Assembly (NCBI GenBank): GCA_014905825.1
Contig: JACGCN010000008.1
Span: forward strand, 1,116,001 to 1,180,000
Length of the DNA: 64,000 bases
Direction: 5' to 3'
DNA from: Lyophyllum atratum
Lineage: Eukaryota > Basidiomycota > Agaricomycetes > Agaricales > Lyophyllaceae
Shown: one piece after another, positions 1 to 11,506 of the stretch
How positions within the stretch are numbered: the first letter of the stretch is position 1
How the letters are laid out: each line of letters starts with the position of its first letter
Position numbers and translations under genes: made by a program
Notes under the pieces: model-generated
What the model was told of the DNA's origin: nothing
The model's input: the letters and a program-made list of their open reading frames with translations, nothing else
The model's database searches: none

Positions 1-2
1 AC

Positions 3-597
3 GGCGCGGCTCGCGTTGTCATCGCTGCGAACAAGGGAATCAAGATGGACATCGCAAAGGACCTTGAGGCAGCAGACGAATACATCGAGCTAGACAGGAA
101 GAACCCCGAAGCGCAGTGGCAGAAGCTGAAGGACGACAACCCATATGGCTTCGATGTGGTGGTGGAGGCGACAGGTGTGGAGAAGCTGGCCAATGAGAGT
201 ATCAACTACGTGCGACGAGGCGGCACATTGATGATCTACGGCGTGTATGAGAACAAGGCGCTAGTTCACTGGCCACCCTCGAAGGTAGGAGATTTTCCTC
301 TTTTCTGGAGGCGATTGATTGATTTCAATATTTATTCCTCTAGATATTCAGTGACGAAATCAAGGTTAGTGTTCGACATCTCGTTATGTTCTCCAGAAGA
401 TCTTGCTTACTCCCGTCTCGCAGATCATTGGCTCGTTCTCTCAAACCTTCTGCTTCCCCCGTGCAGTTGCCTATTTGGACAGCGGCAAGGTTAAGACGAA
501 AGGCATGGTAACAGATGTTTTCAAACTCGACGATTACCAGAAGGCCCTCGATAAGATGAACAGTAGGGGTGCCCTTAAGATTGTCATCAAGCCATAG
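3..597 (+). CDS. Zinc-dependent alcohol/polyol dehydrogenase, 3' end only
   Basis: Partial gene, cut by the window start. Exons 3-284, 344-364 and 424-597 join in phase 0 across two GT-AG introns. The product starts within the Rossmann fold ([12 protein letters not shown]) and continues through FDVVVEATG, a [10 protein letters not shown] strand, and the C-terminal half of the catalytic domain, ending [12 protein letters not shown]. This is the pattern of the medium-chain dehydrogenase superfamily, sorbitol/arabinitol-type branch: NAD(P)-dependent oxidation of a polyol or alcohol with a zinc cofactor. The zinc ligands lie upstream of the window and cannot be checked, so the substrate is not assigned. 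Confidence is high for the family and low for substrate. Confidence 0.88.
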
Positions 598-1009
598 AAT
601 GGTCAGAGACTAGAGCATCCAATCTGTATAATTACCGTCCCGTGTATATGATTCCGACTCATCGCAATGTAATGCAGAGTATCCAGAGCTATCGAGAGCG
701 ATCGATCCGGTATTTTGCAATGTCAATACCACACAAGGAGATGATCGACGAGATGTCATTCACGCACTCACCATGGCCCATTTTCGACTCTCCTGAAGAC
801 ATGGTAGATAGAGGACTGGAGGATGTCGACAATGTGAATTGTTCTGCATATTCCTGCGTGTCCCCGAATATATAGGTCGGCCAGGGGCTGGGACCACTGA
901 CAAAATTGCAAGAGCTGGGTTTAAAATTTTCTTGCCCTTCCCTCCTGTGCCGAGTGGCGACGATCCGTAATGCACTCATAACCCCTCTATTTTACTTGGA
1001 CTGGGTAGC
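598..1009. other. Intergenic, nothing recognised
   Basis: 412 bases between the dehydrogenase stop and the carrier start. Short ORFs on both strands overlap each other and show no family signature. It presumably holds the 3' UTR of one gene and the promoter of the next. Confidence 0.5.
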
Positions 1010-2460
1010 ATGCCACCTCCCATCGAGGACGCCGTCGTGGTGCAGATCTCTTCGGGGCTCAGCCAGGACCCAAACCCTGACGGTGCCGCGCTTTTCACGT
1101 TTAGCAGTGCGCTAAAAACCATTGCATTCGGAAGTGTACGTGCCGCAGTCCAGGTTTTTCGCGTCATCGTCGCTGAAGAAGTGTTCTTTTTTCTTATAGT
1201 TTGCCGGGATGGTGTCGGAAATCTTCGAGTACCCCTTTGACCTCGCGAAGGTGCGGCTCCAGGCGCAAATACTGTCTCAGACCACCTCTTCGAACACACC
1301 ACACTTTAATGGGCCCATAGACTGCTTGAAGCGGACGTGGCAGGAGGAAGGATTGAGAGGTCTCTACAGGGTGGGTGTTGCGGTTATATCTATCATTGAC
1401 GCGGCTAAGTAGTTATACCAGGGCATCCCAGCTCCCATTGTAGGCTCCATGGCCGAGACGGCGGCTCTTTTTGTCGCGTACTCGGGTTTCCAAGATATCA
1501 TTCGGGCTGCCACTTCTCGGTCGCGCAGCGAGAAACTTTCAATACCGGAATTGGGCCTTGCTGCTGCAGGCGCAGGTTTTGTCAGCAGCTTCATCATGTT
1601 GGTGCATCAGACCTACGTCCTCGCTGAGGGCTTGATGACTTACACGATTGACTGACTCTTCGTGCAGTACCCCCATCGAATTGGTCAAGTGCAAGATGCA
1701 AGTTCAGATGATGAACATGCCTAAGCAGCAACGATATTCATCTCACCGTCCGCTGTTCGCCTCGATGTCTCCGACGCGGCTATTCACCTTGCCTACGTTT
1801 TCGACGAGTCGTGCACCTATTCCCAAGCCTTCGACGTCTCACCGCACCATATACGACCATCATCCCAGTTCATCAACTACGATTTTCAAATACCCGCCTG
1901 GCCCACTAGGTATTATCCGTGAAACGGTACAAACACATGGCATCCGTGGCTTGTGGATAGGCCATACCGGCACCCTTGTTCGAGAAACAGGGGGAACAGC
2001 AGCATGGTTCGCTGTCAAAGAGATCGTGGCTGATAGGCTATTACGCCGGCGGCGAGCTCAAGAGGCCGAGACATATGCACGAGAACACCTCCAACCGCCT
2101 CGGTCATCAACTTCAAAGCCGGATGTAGGAACGGAACTCCTTCCCTGGGAATCAGCGTTGTCTGGGGCTATTGCCGGAGGCGCCTGCGTTTTGGCGTTTT
2201 ATCCAGCGGACACGGTGAAGAGCGCGATGCAGACGGAAGATGAACTGCGACCCTCTAATGCTCGCGCTGCTACGCTATCGAAACAGGCTGCGGCGGCTCG
2301 GGCGTCGTCCCAGACATTTACTGGGACATTGGCTCGGATATATGCCACCCACGGTCTGCGGGGGCTCTACGCTGGTTGTGGCATGACCGTCGCGCGGGCC
2401 GTGCCGAGTAGTGGGATTGTGTTTGTGGTGTACGACGGTTTGGCGGCTTGGCTCGGATGA
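1010..2460 (+). CDS. ORT1: Mitochondrial carrier, ornithine/basic amino acid type
   Basis: Four exons (1010-1135, 1200-1370, 1422-1597, 1668-2460) give 421 residues in one frame. Three carrier repeats are visible: PFDLAKVRLQ in the first, TPIELVKCKMQVQ in the second and YPADTVKSAMQ in the third. These are the P-x-[DE]-x-x-[KR] signatures of the SLC25 family, inner mitochondrial membrane. The second repeat contains RETGGTAAWF, which resembles the substrate-contact region of ornithine carriers (yeast Ort1, Neurospora ARG-13). That points to ornithine export from mitochondria for arginine synthesis. The loop after the second signature is long and Ser/Thr/Pro-rich (about residues 175-230), longer than usual. 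Family certain; the exact substrate rests on that one motif. Confidence 0.85.
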
Positions 2461-2864
2461 ATCTTAGGGATGTTAGGCATGGGCTAGGGCACCATTGCAG
2501 TCATCCCTGCCAGCGTCGGCGACTTTGCGTGGCTTCCCGTGATGGCGATCGAAGACCTGCGTAGGACTTGTCCCCTCATGGAAGCATATTTTAGACCTAC
2601 TCTACACTCGACACAACTCGATACTCCGAGGACTTACTCCTCTAGTACTACTAGATATGGGACTTCAACTAATATACTGCCTAGAAAGCTAGACTTACTA
2701 CTACTAGACTCAATGATAATCCTCTCCCAGCTGATCATTGTGGCGCGTGGGGGTCGTTGTTCGATCAGTTCTAACCCCGGAATCCGGAGATACCAGCCTA
2801 ACCGTAAATTGAAATTGACACCCATGATAATGTGGGGTCTGGCTGCTGGCTCCGTTTGCTCATC
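2461..2864. other. Intergenic, nothing recognised
   Basis: 404 bases between the carrier stop and the acyl-CoA synthetase start. The 2590-2720 stretch is rich in TACT/CTAG-type short words. No gene is supported. Confidence 0.45.
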
Positions 2865-5489
2865 ATGAACCTCTCACTAGGACGTGTGCCCACCCTCATC
2901 AGTCGTCGTCGCGCCACCGCGCGGCGCTTGCTAACCCATTCCGCTGTTGAAGGTCCCCTGCACCCCCCGCTTGATCCCCGCACACTTGGGGACTACTTCA
3001 ACTCAACGATCTTGCGCAACTTCCCCACCCGACCGGCGCTCATATGCAGGAGCGAGTCCCACCGCGCGCACAACGGGCCACCATCGAGGAACCTCGAGGG
3101 GAAATCACACCTTGCCTGGGACTTTGCCGAATTCGACCGGCACATCAATGCCCTTGCACGCGGGCTGTTGAACATGGGTGTACGCAAAGGTGACCGCGTT
3201 GGCGTCGTAATGGGGAACAATAGGTGTGTTGTCTTCGTGCATTGCCACGATACCGTGGAGTATGTGACGAGCGGATCCGAATAATAACGCCAGCGCGTAT
3301 GCAATGCTTCAGTGGGCATGTGCACAGATAGGAGCTATTCTGGTGACTGTGAATCCGGCGTATCGCGCGCATGAATTGGTAGGTGCTTATTCTGATCCTC
3401 GCACTTGGTGGAATTTGACGGAGCGCATCTGCGTATGCTCAGGTCAACACCCTCAAGCTCGTCGGGGTGAAGCACCTCTTCGTTGTCCCTCGCATCCGGA
3501 CCTCTGCATATGTTGAGATGCTCGCAAGCGTGTTACCAGGCTTGAAAGATTCAAAACCTGGTGACATACAGGTAGAAGACTTGCCGGAGCTGAAGAACTT
3601 GGTCGTTGTAGACAATAAGGGGGAATATCAGGGCGAACTGGACAAATTGGGAGTGCGGAGTACTATTGATTGGAGGGAGATTCTCATGTGGCGAGAGGAC
3701 ACGAGGGAGAAAAGCCTTCTGCGTGATATTTCTGCTTCTTTGGAGAAGGATGATGTTATTAACTTGCAATTCACAAGGTGGGGTGGAGTGGTATACTTGA
3801 AATTTGTGTTGTTGACTTTCTTCCTTGCTTTCAGCGGGACTACGGGTGCACCTAAAGCTGTTTCAGTAAGTTGTGTGATACAGAATTGAGTTCGCGGCGA
3901 TGAAAATGGCACCACCAGCTTACCCACTCTAACCTTCTAAACAACGGCCTATCTATTGGGCGATGTATGTATCTCTCTGAAAAGGATATCCTATGTATGC
4001 CCTTCCTTTTCCTTTCGTTCTATGCTTTCTCACCGCGTCCCTAGGTAATGTTCCCCCGTTATTCCATTGTTTTGATGAGTGTTTGGATATACGTTTCCTA
4101 TTCGCAAGGCTTACTTCGCCCCATATACGCCTTGTTCTAGGAAACCTTGCCGCCTGGACTCATGGTGCATGTATCGTGTATCCGTCCGATGTGTTCAATC
4201 CCACAGCGATCGTGGATGCTGTCGTCGAGGAACGATGCACGGCGCTGCATGGGGTCCCGACGCACTTCCTCGGTGTCCTTTCCGAATTCGACAGGCGGCA
4301 GGCGGCCGGCGAGAAACTTGATACCAGCAGCTTGAGGTACTCATTGTCATTTTCCACTCCGGTTGCGATGTGTTCAACAGGCTTTACTGAGTTAGGACTG
4401 GAATCGCCGCGGGGTCCCCCATTCCAATATGCTTGATGAAGAATCTCATCGCTAAGTTGAACTTAGTCGATCTGACGAACGCGTATGGCATGAGTGAGTT
4501 CTTTCCGTAGACGCTTTCTGTAGGAAACTCATTTAGTGTGGTTGCAGCTGAAACCAGGTTCGTCGTATGCATCCATTATTGTGAAGCTCCAGTCAGTGAT
4601 CGTATTCGCGTCCACCACCTAGCCCGGTCTCCTTCCAAACTACCCCGGCGGACGACATCATTAAACGCGTCGAGACGGTCGGCAAAGTGCAGGCTCACGT
4701 CAAAGCTAAACTAATTGACCCAGACGGAAACGTCGTTCCTGTCGGTACCCCAGGGGAGATATGTATCGCAGGCTATCTGTTGCAGAAGGGGTAAGCGCTT
4801 TTCTTACATGTGTCCGAGATAGTGAAGTCAATTTTGGTAGGTATTGGGAAGACGAGGAACAAACGCGGGCGGTCATGAAAACGGATGAAAAGGGGACCTT
4901 GTGGATGTATACCGGTGACGAGGGGATTATGGACGAGGAGGGATATCTAAGGAGTAGGTATCTGTTTCTCTGCCCGAAATGGAGGCTGATGCGTCTGATG
5001 TAGTCGTTGGCAGAATCAAGGACATTATTATTCGTGGCGGAGAGGTACGATTTTTCTCTTCACGACATAACACCTATGGATACTTATCTTCATTTCCAGA
5101 ACCTATTCCCTGTTCAGATAGAGAACGCACTGACTGCGCAGGAGAGCATCGAAGAAGCAGCCGCTGTTTCCGTCCCAGATGGGAACTACGGAGAAGTCGT
5201 GGGCGCGTGGATCGCCCGACGAGTGGGTACTTCCGTATCCAGAGAGAGCATACGAGAGAGAGTTGCCAAGGATATGAATCCGCAGGTTCGTGCCACGTTC
5301 GATATCCGCTCAGAGTTGCATTGAAAATGTATGTTCTAGAACGCGCCCGCGTGGATTTGGTTTCTCGGCGAGGACGGCGCCCCCAAGGAACTTCCCAAGA
5401 CCGCGAGCGGGAAGGTCATGAAACATGTGCTGCGGAGATGGAGCAGAGAGCTTGCAGGGAAGAACGTGGGGCGCGTAGCGAGGCCGTGA
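2865..5489 (+). CDS. Acyl-CoA synthetase (AMP-forming), ACSF2-like, probably mitochondrial
   Basis: Fourteen exons, 629 residues; exon lengths sum to a multiple of three. The ATG at 2865 opens an Arg-rich presequence (RRRATARRLL), suggesting mitochondrial import. The AMP-binding motif TSGTTGAPKAVS is split across 3443-3777 and 3835-3865. The A5 core NAYGMTETSP spans a 10-nt microexon (4548-4557). YTGDEG, GRIKDIIIRGGE and the C-terminal PKTASGKVMKHVLR (catalytic Lys) follow. The family activates medium-chain fatty acids to acyl-CoA via an acyl-adenylate. Twelve introns are GT-AG. The one at 4075-4128 has AT-AC ends but restores the conserved FGLVLGN. Intron retention there would add 18 in-frame residues. 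Substrate length is not readable from sequence. Confidence 0.9.
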
Positions 5490-5920
5490 TCGTCCGTCAA
5501 AAGACGTGTCCTTTGGGAGCTGCGGATTAAATATTGAGGTATCAAGATCATGACCAACCTTTCAACTTCTAACGGGGTTCGTAACGGTATTGCTGTCATA
5601 GAGGGCGACGACCCCGGAGGAGGTTCCCCAGTGCCATGATTTCGCTAAGAATACAGAACAAATTTGATCTTGGGGTTACGCGCAGTTACCGATACTCCGC
5701 AGATGATTTGAAGGTTGTCTGGGCTGAGCCGGTAGAGACCGTCGAAAAGTCGATCCAGACCACGGATCCATCGCTGACGTCAAGTCGGTTTGTCAAATTT
5801 TGATCAGGTGATCATGTGAGATTTCGCTCTGAAAAGTGGCGAGAGGTCATCCAGAAACACCGTCGCTCGTCGGTCGCTCCCCTTCGGTTTCTCGCTCCTC
5901 CCTATCTCCTTCTTCCTGCC
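5490..5920. other. Intergenic with SCS7 promoter region
   Basis: 431 bases between two co-oriented genes. The region just upstream of the SCS7 ATG (about 5870-5918) is pyrimidine-rich, as is common before basidiomycete start codons. No other element is clear. Confidence 0.4.
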
Positions 5921-7407
5921 ATGTCGAAGCGCCTTATCATCTACACCGCCGAGGATGTCGCGAGCCACACGACCGCGTCCAGCTGCTGGGTATCCCGCCA
6001 CGGGAAGGTGTATAATGTTACAGCGTTCCTTAATGACCATCCGGGAGGCGATGATTACATTCTCAAATACGCGGGGAAGGATGTTGGGGAGGTGATGAAG
6101 GATAAAGACGAGCATGATCATTCGGAGTCTGCGTACGAGATGCTTGACGAGTATGTCATTGGGAGAATTGGAACGGACAGCACGACCGTGAGCGACGGTA
6201 AGCTTTCTCAGTATTTTCCTCGGCAAGCATCTGAATTTCGCGTTCTGGAAAAGATTGGGAGGCTACAGATGACTTCCATCCTGACGATACAGATGAAGCT
6301 AAGGATTTTGAGAAGAACCAGTTCCTTGATTTGAGGAAGCCGTTGTTGAGACAGGTTTGGGAAGCAAATTGGAGGTGTGTTGACCATTATACTGGCGTAC
6401 CACTACAAGCTCATGCCCAGTGTGCCTGTAGTAAATCGTATTACCTCCAGCAGGTTCACCAGCCCCGCCATCTCCCAGAGTCTGCTCGTTTCTTCGGACC
6501 TGACATTCTCGAGGTACTTTTCCTCACACTGCTCAAATACGACCACTATCCTGAAACACTCCTCAGTACAACACTAGAACGATGTGGTACGTAGTACCCA
6601 CGTTCTGGGGACCAATTGCTGCGTACCTCTTCCTGCGGTCGGTGCTGCAATGGTCCGGGCCCCTCCCGGCCTTTACCTCGCACCCAGCTCTTCCCCTCGG
6701 CGCTCTTTTGGCGATCCCTGCAAGCAACTACATCAAGACACTCGCTTGCTTTTTCATCGGAAACACGCTCTGGACGCTTCTGGAGTACTTCTTCCATCGT
6801 TTCGTTTTCCATATCGACGCGTTGCTGCCCGACACCCCTGCGTTCCTTACGCTTCACTTTATGATGCATGGTGTGCATCATTATCTGCCTATGGACCGGT
6901 AAGATCGTTACTGTCGCTCTGCTGTATACGATTTCTCAAATTTCGCGTTAGATTGAGGCTCGTGATGCCCCCTGCGCTCTTTTTCTCCCTGCAGGCTCCC
7001 TTTACTCGCCTTGCACACATTATCTTCCCTGCTCCGATAGCCAATGGTATTATATCTGGAGCTTTCACGTTCTGTAGGTCCCTTGTAAAGCAACGCTTTC
7101 TGCATACTCACGCAGTTCGCAGACATTCTGTATGATTGCATGCATTACGCGTGAGTCATCCCTGCGATTCTCTAACATCCTCACATACTCATCGTTTCTT
7201 CTAGCCTGCATCACACAAAGCTCCCTGCATATTTCAGAGAAATGAAGAAGTACCACCTGGCCCACCACTACAAAAACTTCGATCTCGGGTTTGGTGTGAC
7301 GAGTACGTCGACTCAACTTTATCAAAAACCCACTTTGTTGCTGAACCTTTACTTTCCTAGGTAAAATCTGGGACTACGTCTTCAATACGGTGTTGCCCAT
7401 CCGATAA
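5921..7407 (+). CDS. SCS7: Sphingolipid (ceramide) fatty acid 2-hydroxylase
   Basis: Eight exons (5921-6197, 6254-6374, 6432-6513, 6567-6898, 6952-7073, 7123-7150, 7205-7302, 7361-7407) give 368 residues; yeast Scs7 has 384. The N-terminal cytochrome b5 domain (about residues 5-85) has the haem motif HPGG and a second His near HDHSE. The C-terminal hydroxylase domain has the di-iron His clusters: HRFVFH, HGVHH, HYALHH and HLAHHY. Hydrophobic segments between them fit an ER membrane protein. The enzyme adds the alpha-hydroxyl to very-long-chain fatty acids of ceramides, using electrons from its own b5 domain. All key residues are present, so it looks functional. Confidence 0.95.
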
Positions 7408-7759
7408 ATGGCTCCTATAGGCTATACACAAGTGCCAGGCTACTGACTAGAGACGTCATGGGACTTTTATGGAAGATATTTACTTCAGTTGTAGGCTACC
7501 CGCCCCCTTGATACCTTTATATCCTATATGAAATTATGATATACACGTTTAATGTCTTCGACGGCAAACATCGGAGACCTCAGACGCGTATCGACGAGCA
7601 GCGGCGGGTGTACCTAAGGCCGACACCGTTGAGATCAAACATGGGTAAAGAACGCCTTCAGCAGCAACCACATTGATCCCTGCATCCTCCCCCTTGGACA
7701 TCGAGATATCACACTTCGCAATCCACGATAACTGACGGGGTCCCAGTGAGGAGCGTCAC
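7408..7759. other. Intergenic, SEC5 5' region
   Basis: 352 bases between SCS7 and SEC5, both on the plus strand. It should hold the SCS7 3' end and the SEC5 promoter. No distinct motif was recognised. Confidence 0.4.
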
Positions 7760-10700
7760 ATGCCCAAATTGAATATTGACGTGGACGAAGCCGCACTCCT
7801 CAAAGCTTACGGTATCTCAAGTTTAAGACCGTCGTAAGCTGAGCTTGTCTTGCGCGCATCTCATTGAGTACGAATATCCTAGCTCGTCAGGAAATGGGAG
7901 GATATCGATCATGAATTGGAAGACTCGGTGGCAGGCGCGTTGACAAGCACAACTGGAGACGGAGAGGGTGATCCCCTAGGTATCGGTGGTTATGTCAAGT
8001 ACGTGTCGGATTATTCCTTGGATGCTCTCATACTGATACATCGTGCGCCGTAGTGTAAAGGAGATGGACATGGAATCAAGTGAGCAACCAGAGCCATGCA
8101 TTGGACACTCCGGGTCTCACCATTCGTCGGGATACAGAGGCTGCTGTGCTAATCACGTCCAAGTCCTTCGATCCGAAAGCGTTTCTATCTGCTGTGCACC
8201 CGAATGCGACGTATCAAGATCTTGCGCAAGGCATTGCGCACCTGGAAGCATCCATTGACGCCCGGTCGGAGGCTATCCGGGTGCTGGTCGAGGAAAACTT
8301 TGATCGGTTTGTTGCAGTGAAAGCTGCCAATGATGGTGCGTCCTCCGTATTCTCGTGTCCATAGGCCTCATGTGTATATCCGAAACAGCTCTCTACGCGG
8401 AAATGAAAGAAGGACTGCTATCGCCGGAGATGGACTATGCGTCGAGACCGTTACGGGATCAGCTTAAACGTGTGTCCCACCGTCTGTCAATGTTCACAGT
8501 GGCTTAAGGGGCAGTCCAGAGGCTGCAATGAAAGCTAATCAGGTGTTTCTCCCCGTCCTCGAGAACGCCTCGAAAGCGCAAAGGCTCCGGACCACACTTG
8601 GGGTATTCGAGAGGTCCAAGTTCTTCTTCAACCTCCCAAGCTTTATTATCGAATCTGTTGAGGCAGTAGGTGTCCCCTTACTGTATATCCATAGTCCATC
8701 TCACATCTGGGCTAGGGTCGGTACGATGTCGCAATGCGCGATTACAAGAAGGGGAAGCTACTGCTTGAGCAACGGCCCGGACAGCTCCTCCCTGCTGGGA
8801 CACCCAAGGAAGGACAAAGCTCAGCGTCCGGTGACCAGCAGCAGCGGCGCATCCTTGAGAAAGTGTGGGGCAGCGTGGAGAAGGCTATGGGTGAGATGAG
8901 GAGTGTCCTAGTCGCGCAACTACAGGATCCTGCAAGAAGTCTTGAGGATCAGGAGAAAACTATTGAGTGAGTGGATTCGTGATGCATATGTGACTGGCCT
9001 TTATGAGATCTGTCAGGGTACTTCTAGACTTACAAGCCGGAGATGATCCAATCTGGACATATTTCGACAGTCAACACAAGCATATATTAGGGGAGATGAG
9101 GAAAACATATCGCTCCGCTACGACTTTGATACAAGGTGCATTGAACACTTGGGCGATTTTTGACCTTTGGGTTCTAACTTTTACCAGTGACGCTTGAGAA
9201 AACATCACTCGAGAATGAATCAGGGAGCCTGGCATCGCATATTGCGGGACAACTACAGACCGCCATGATAGGGCTTGAACAGAAGCAGGCCGAATCTATC
9301 GTTGGTAATGTCGTTATTCCGGACGCCCTCCGCAAAATACTGACGTCGGCAAGTAGCGAGATCCTCAGCTGAACCCGTCTGGCTGGCTATCCTCGACATG
9401 GTCAAAAACGTCTCGGAAACAATGATCTCATCCCTCCCCAATTTTGTCAAAATCTCCAAGAATTTTATGGATGGCAAATACAGAAAGGTACGTCGGACAT
9501 CGCTCTACGTGCGCAGACTTCGTCTGACCGTAGCTCCAGTCGTCAGAAGGAAGAGCCCGACGTAGCCCTACGCAAAGCCGGACCATGGCCATGGACGCCG
9601 TGAAACTCTACATATCCTTAATTTCCGAGTTTTTCACACTGTCCGATATGGCAGTGGCATCGCCGAACGCAAATAACCCGCCACCAGCAAATCTCCCGAA
9701 GGACAGTCACTCACTATCGACTGCCCACTACTTGATGAAAATCCTCGGCGAGATCCAAGAAACGGTCAATGAATTGAATGCACTGGAGATCTCCCCTGAA
9801 GTTTCATCGAGCTTGAAAAGCCTATTGGAGAGCGCCAAGTGGAGGTTTGAGGATGTCCTGGTCAGCGCCTGGATGCGAGGTGGGCTCTTCTTCCCAACAA
9901 CTCCCCGATCTCTCTCTAATTCTCCACTCAGATGCAAAACTCTTCTACTATCTTGAAGCATGGGTAGCAAGCCCAACGGACATGTCGGCGACACATTACC
10001 TGGATCAGATCGAACTTTTCCAACGGCAGCTGACTACTGCTGCGTTCAAGCTTGCTGGCGGTGTCGACCTTGCAGCCTCGGCACTTGCAAAACCAACAAA
10101 GCAGAATCCTGTGCCTCAAGCGTTCGTGACAAAGGTGACCAAGGCCTTCCTCGATGCAATATATGCCTTCCTCGATGGTCTTGTCCTTTTGGCATCGGCC
10201 GAATCGCCCATCGTCACTGGGAAAATGCCTGTATCTGAGGCTGCACAGGTGCCTGCAGGCCCTAATCCATTGGAATTACTGGACCTTCGTGATGGTGTAA
10301 GTCTTCCCCTACAACTACAACTTCTGCTTGCTGAATGACTGGATAGGACACTCGGATGCTTGTTGTCATCTCGAATTTCACCCATCTTATGAATGTCGTC
10401 ATCCCCAGTATGCTCACCCAGCTCGAGGCTGCGCTGGGGATATCCATTGCCGAGGATAGACAAGTAACGAGCTGTTCATCTGCGCACTTTTCTTACACGA
10501 GCTAACATCTATTATAGACGCTGTTGTCTGTAGTGCAAGAACTTGACAAGACGCTGTTTGATGGCTATGTGAAACCCAAAGCTAAAGTCGCAATGGATAT
10601 GCTTCGCGGAGGGATCCTCAACAGCAACATGGACTGGTACGAGACGCCGCAGCCCACAGGTAAGATCGCCCGTCTCATGTCATCGTTCGCTCGCTGAGAT

Positions 10701-11274
10701 ACATGGCAGAAATCCGACCATACATGTATGAGACGCTGATATACCTGGTCAGCGTCCACGCCCAGGTCAGCGGTGCGGCTGAGTCACTTTTGGATCGGGC
10801 GTTGAGCACGCTCGTCAACGAGCTTGCAGAGGAGGCACTACGGTGCTTCCGGCAGGTGAAACGATTCGGCATGGGTGGAATGCTTCGCGTGCGTCCCTAC
10901 CTCCTGAGCTTGAATAGTGACGCATTACTGATAGGTCCCTTCAGGCAACACTCGAGATCGAATTCATGCACCAAACGCTTGGTCGCTATGTCACGCCATC
11001 CGCGGCCAAGACGCTGTCGGATTTATACAACAAGATCTCACAGGCGTACTCCAGACGGCCTGGGGACGAGAATCTTCAAAGCAACCTTGACGGTGTCAAG
11101 AAGACGTTGGCGGACACCCGTCGTGCGACTGGTATCGAATTCCTGTGCTTTAGGCAAACGAAGCCAAGTGGCCGAACGGCCACGAGCTCCCGCGCTCGGG
11201 ACAAGGAGAGTTCTCACCATACGAAGGAGAGTTCTCGCAGTGCGAAGGAAGCCAAGGAGAGCGGTCGGCAATAG
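7760..11274 (+). CDS. SEC5: Exocyst complex component Sec5
   Basis: About 16 exons with 15 short GT-AG introns. The start ATG at 7760 gives [19 protein letters not shown], the usual Sec5 N-terminus, followed by [14 protein letters not shown] and DPLG. The diagnostic block [21 protein letters not shown] then [14 protein letters not shown] lies at about 8150-8335. Later exons encode the helical-bundle body: [35 protein letters not shown], and [16 protein letters not shown]. The C-terminus reads [16 protein letters not shown] followed by a Ser/Lys-rich tail. Sec5 is a subunit of the octameric exocyst that tethers secretory vesicles at the plasma membrane of growing hyphal tips. One intron (8080-8137) lies where a GTG-opened reading frame runs through; splicing is preferred because both flanks then join in frame. 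Confidence 0.93.
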
Positions 11275-11506
11275 CATGGTACCGGATGTTAAATGTCGAT
11301 TCTTGAAGCGCGAAACTGGAGGTGGCGTCAGATTGGTGTAATTTATGTTTTTTCTTCCTGACATGGTTGTATTGCTAAGAATTCTGTAATAATACATTTG
11401 CAGCTTCAGGCGCTGGCGGAGAAGGGGAATACGTAATATCCGGAATTTGAAGGTCCAAAGTGGGGATCTGATGATACACAGTACACAATCGTGTGACTAA
11501 CTGAAG
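11275..11506. other. Convergent 3' intergenic region
   Basis: 232 bases between the SEC5 stop (+) and the RMD1-like stop (-). It is AT-rich near 11340-11400 with an AATAATACA run, suitable for polyadenylation of one or both transcripts. Confidence 0.4.

Noticed and set aside
4075..4128. Reading the 54-nt segment as coding in the acyl-CoA synthetase
   Set aside because: The frame is open, but the encoded 18 residues interrupt a conserved motif that is restored exactly by removal. Kept as a finding because retention cannot be excluded.
8080..8137. GTG-started continuation inside SEC5 as a separate start
   Set aside because: A GT-AG intron joins both flanks in frame and gives a normal Sec5 sequence.
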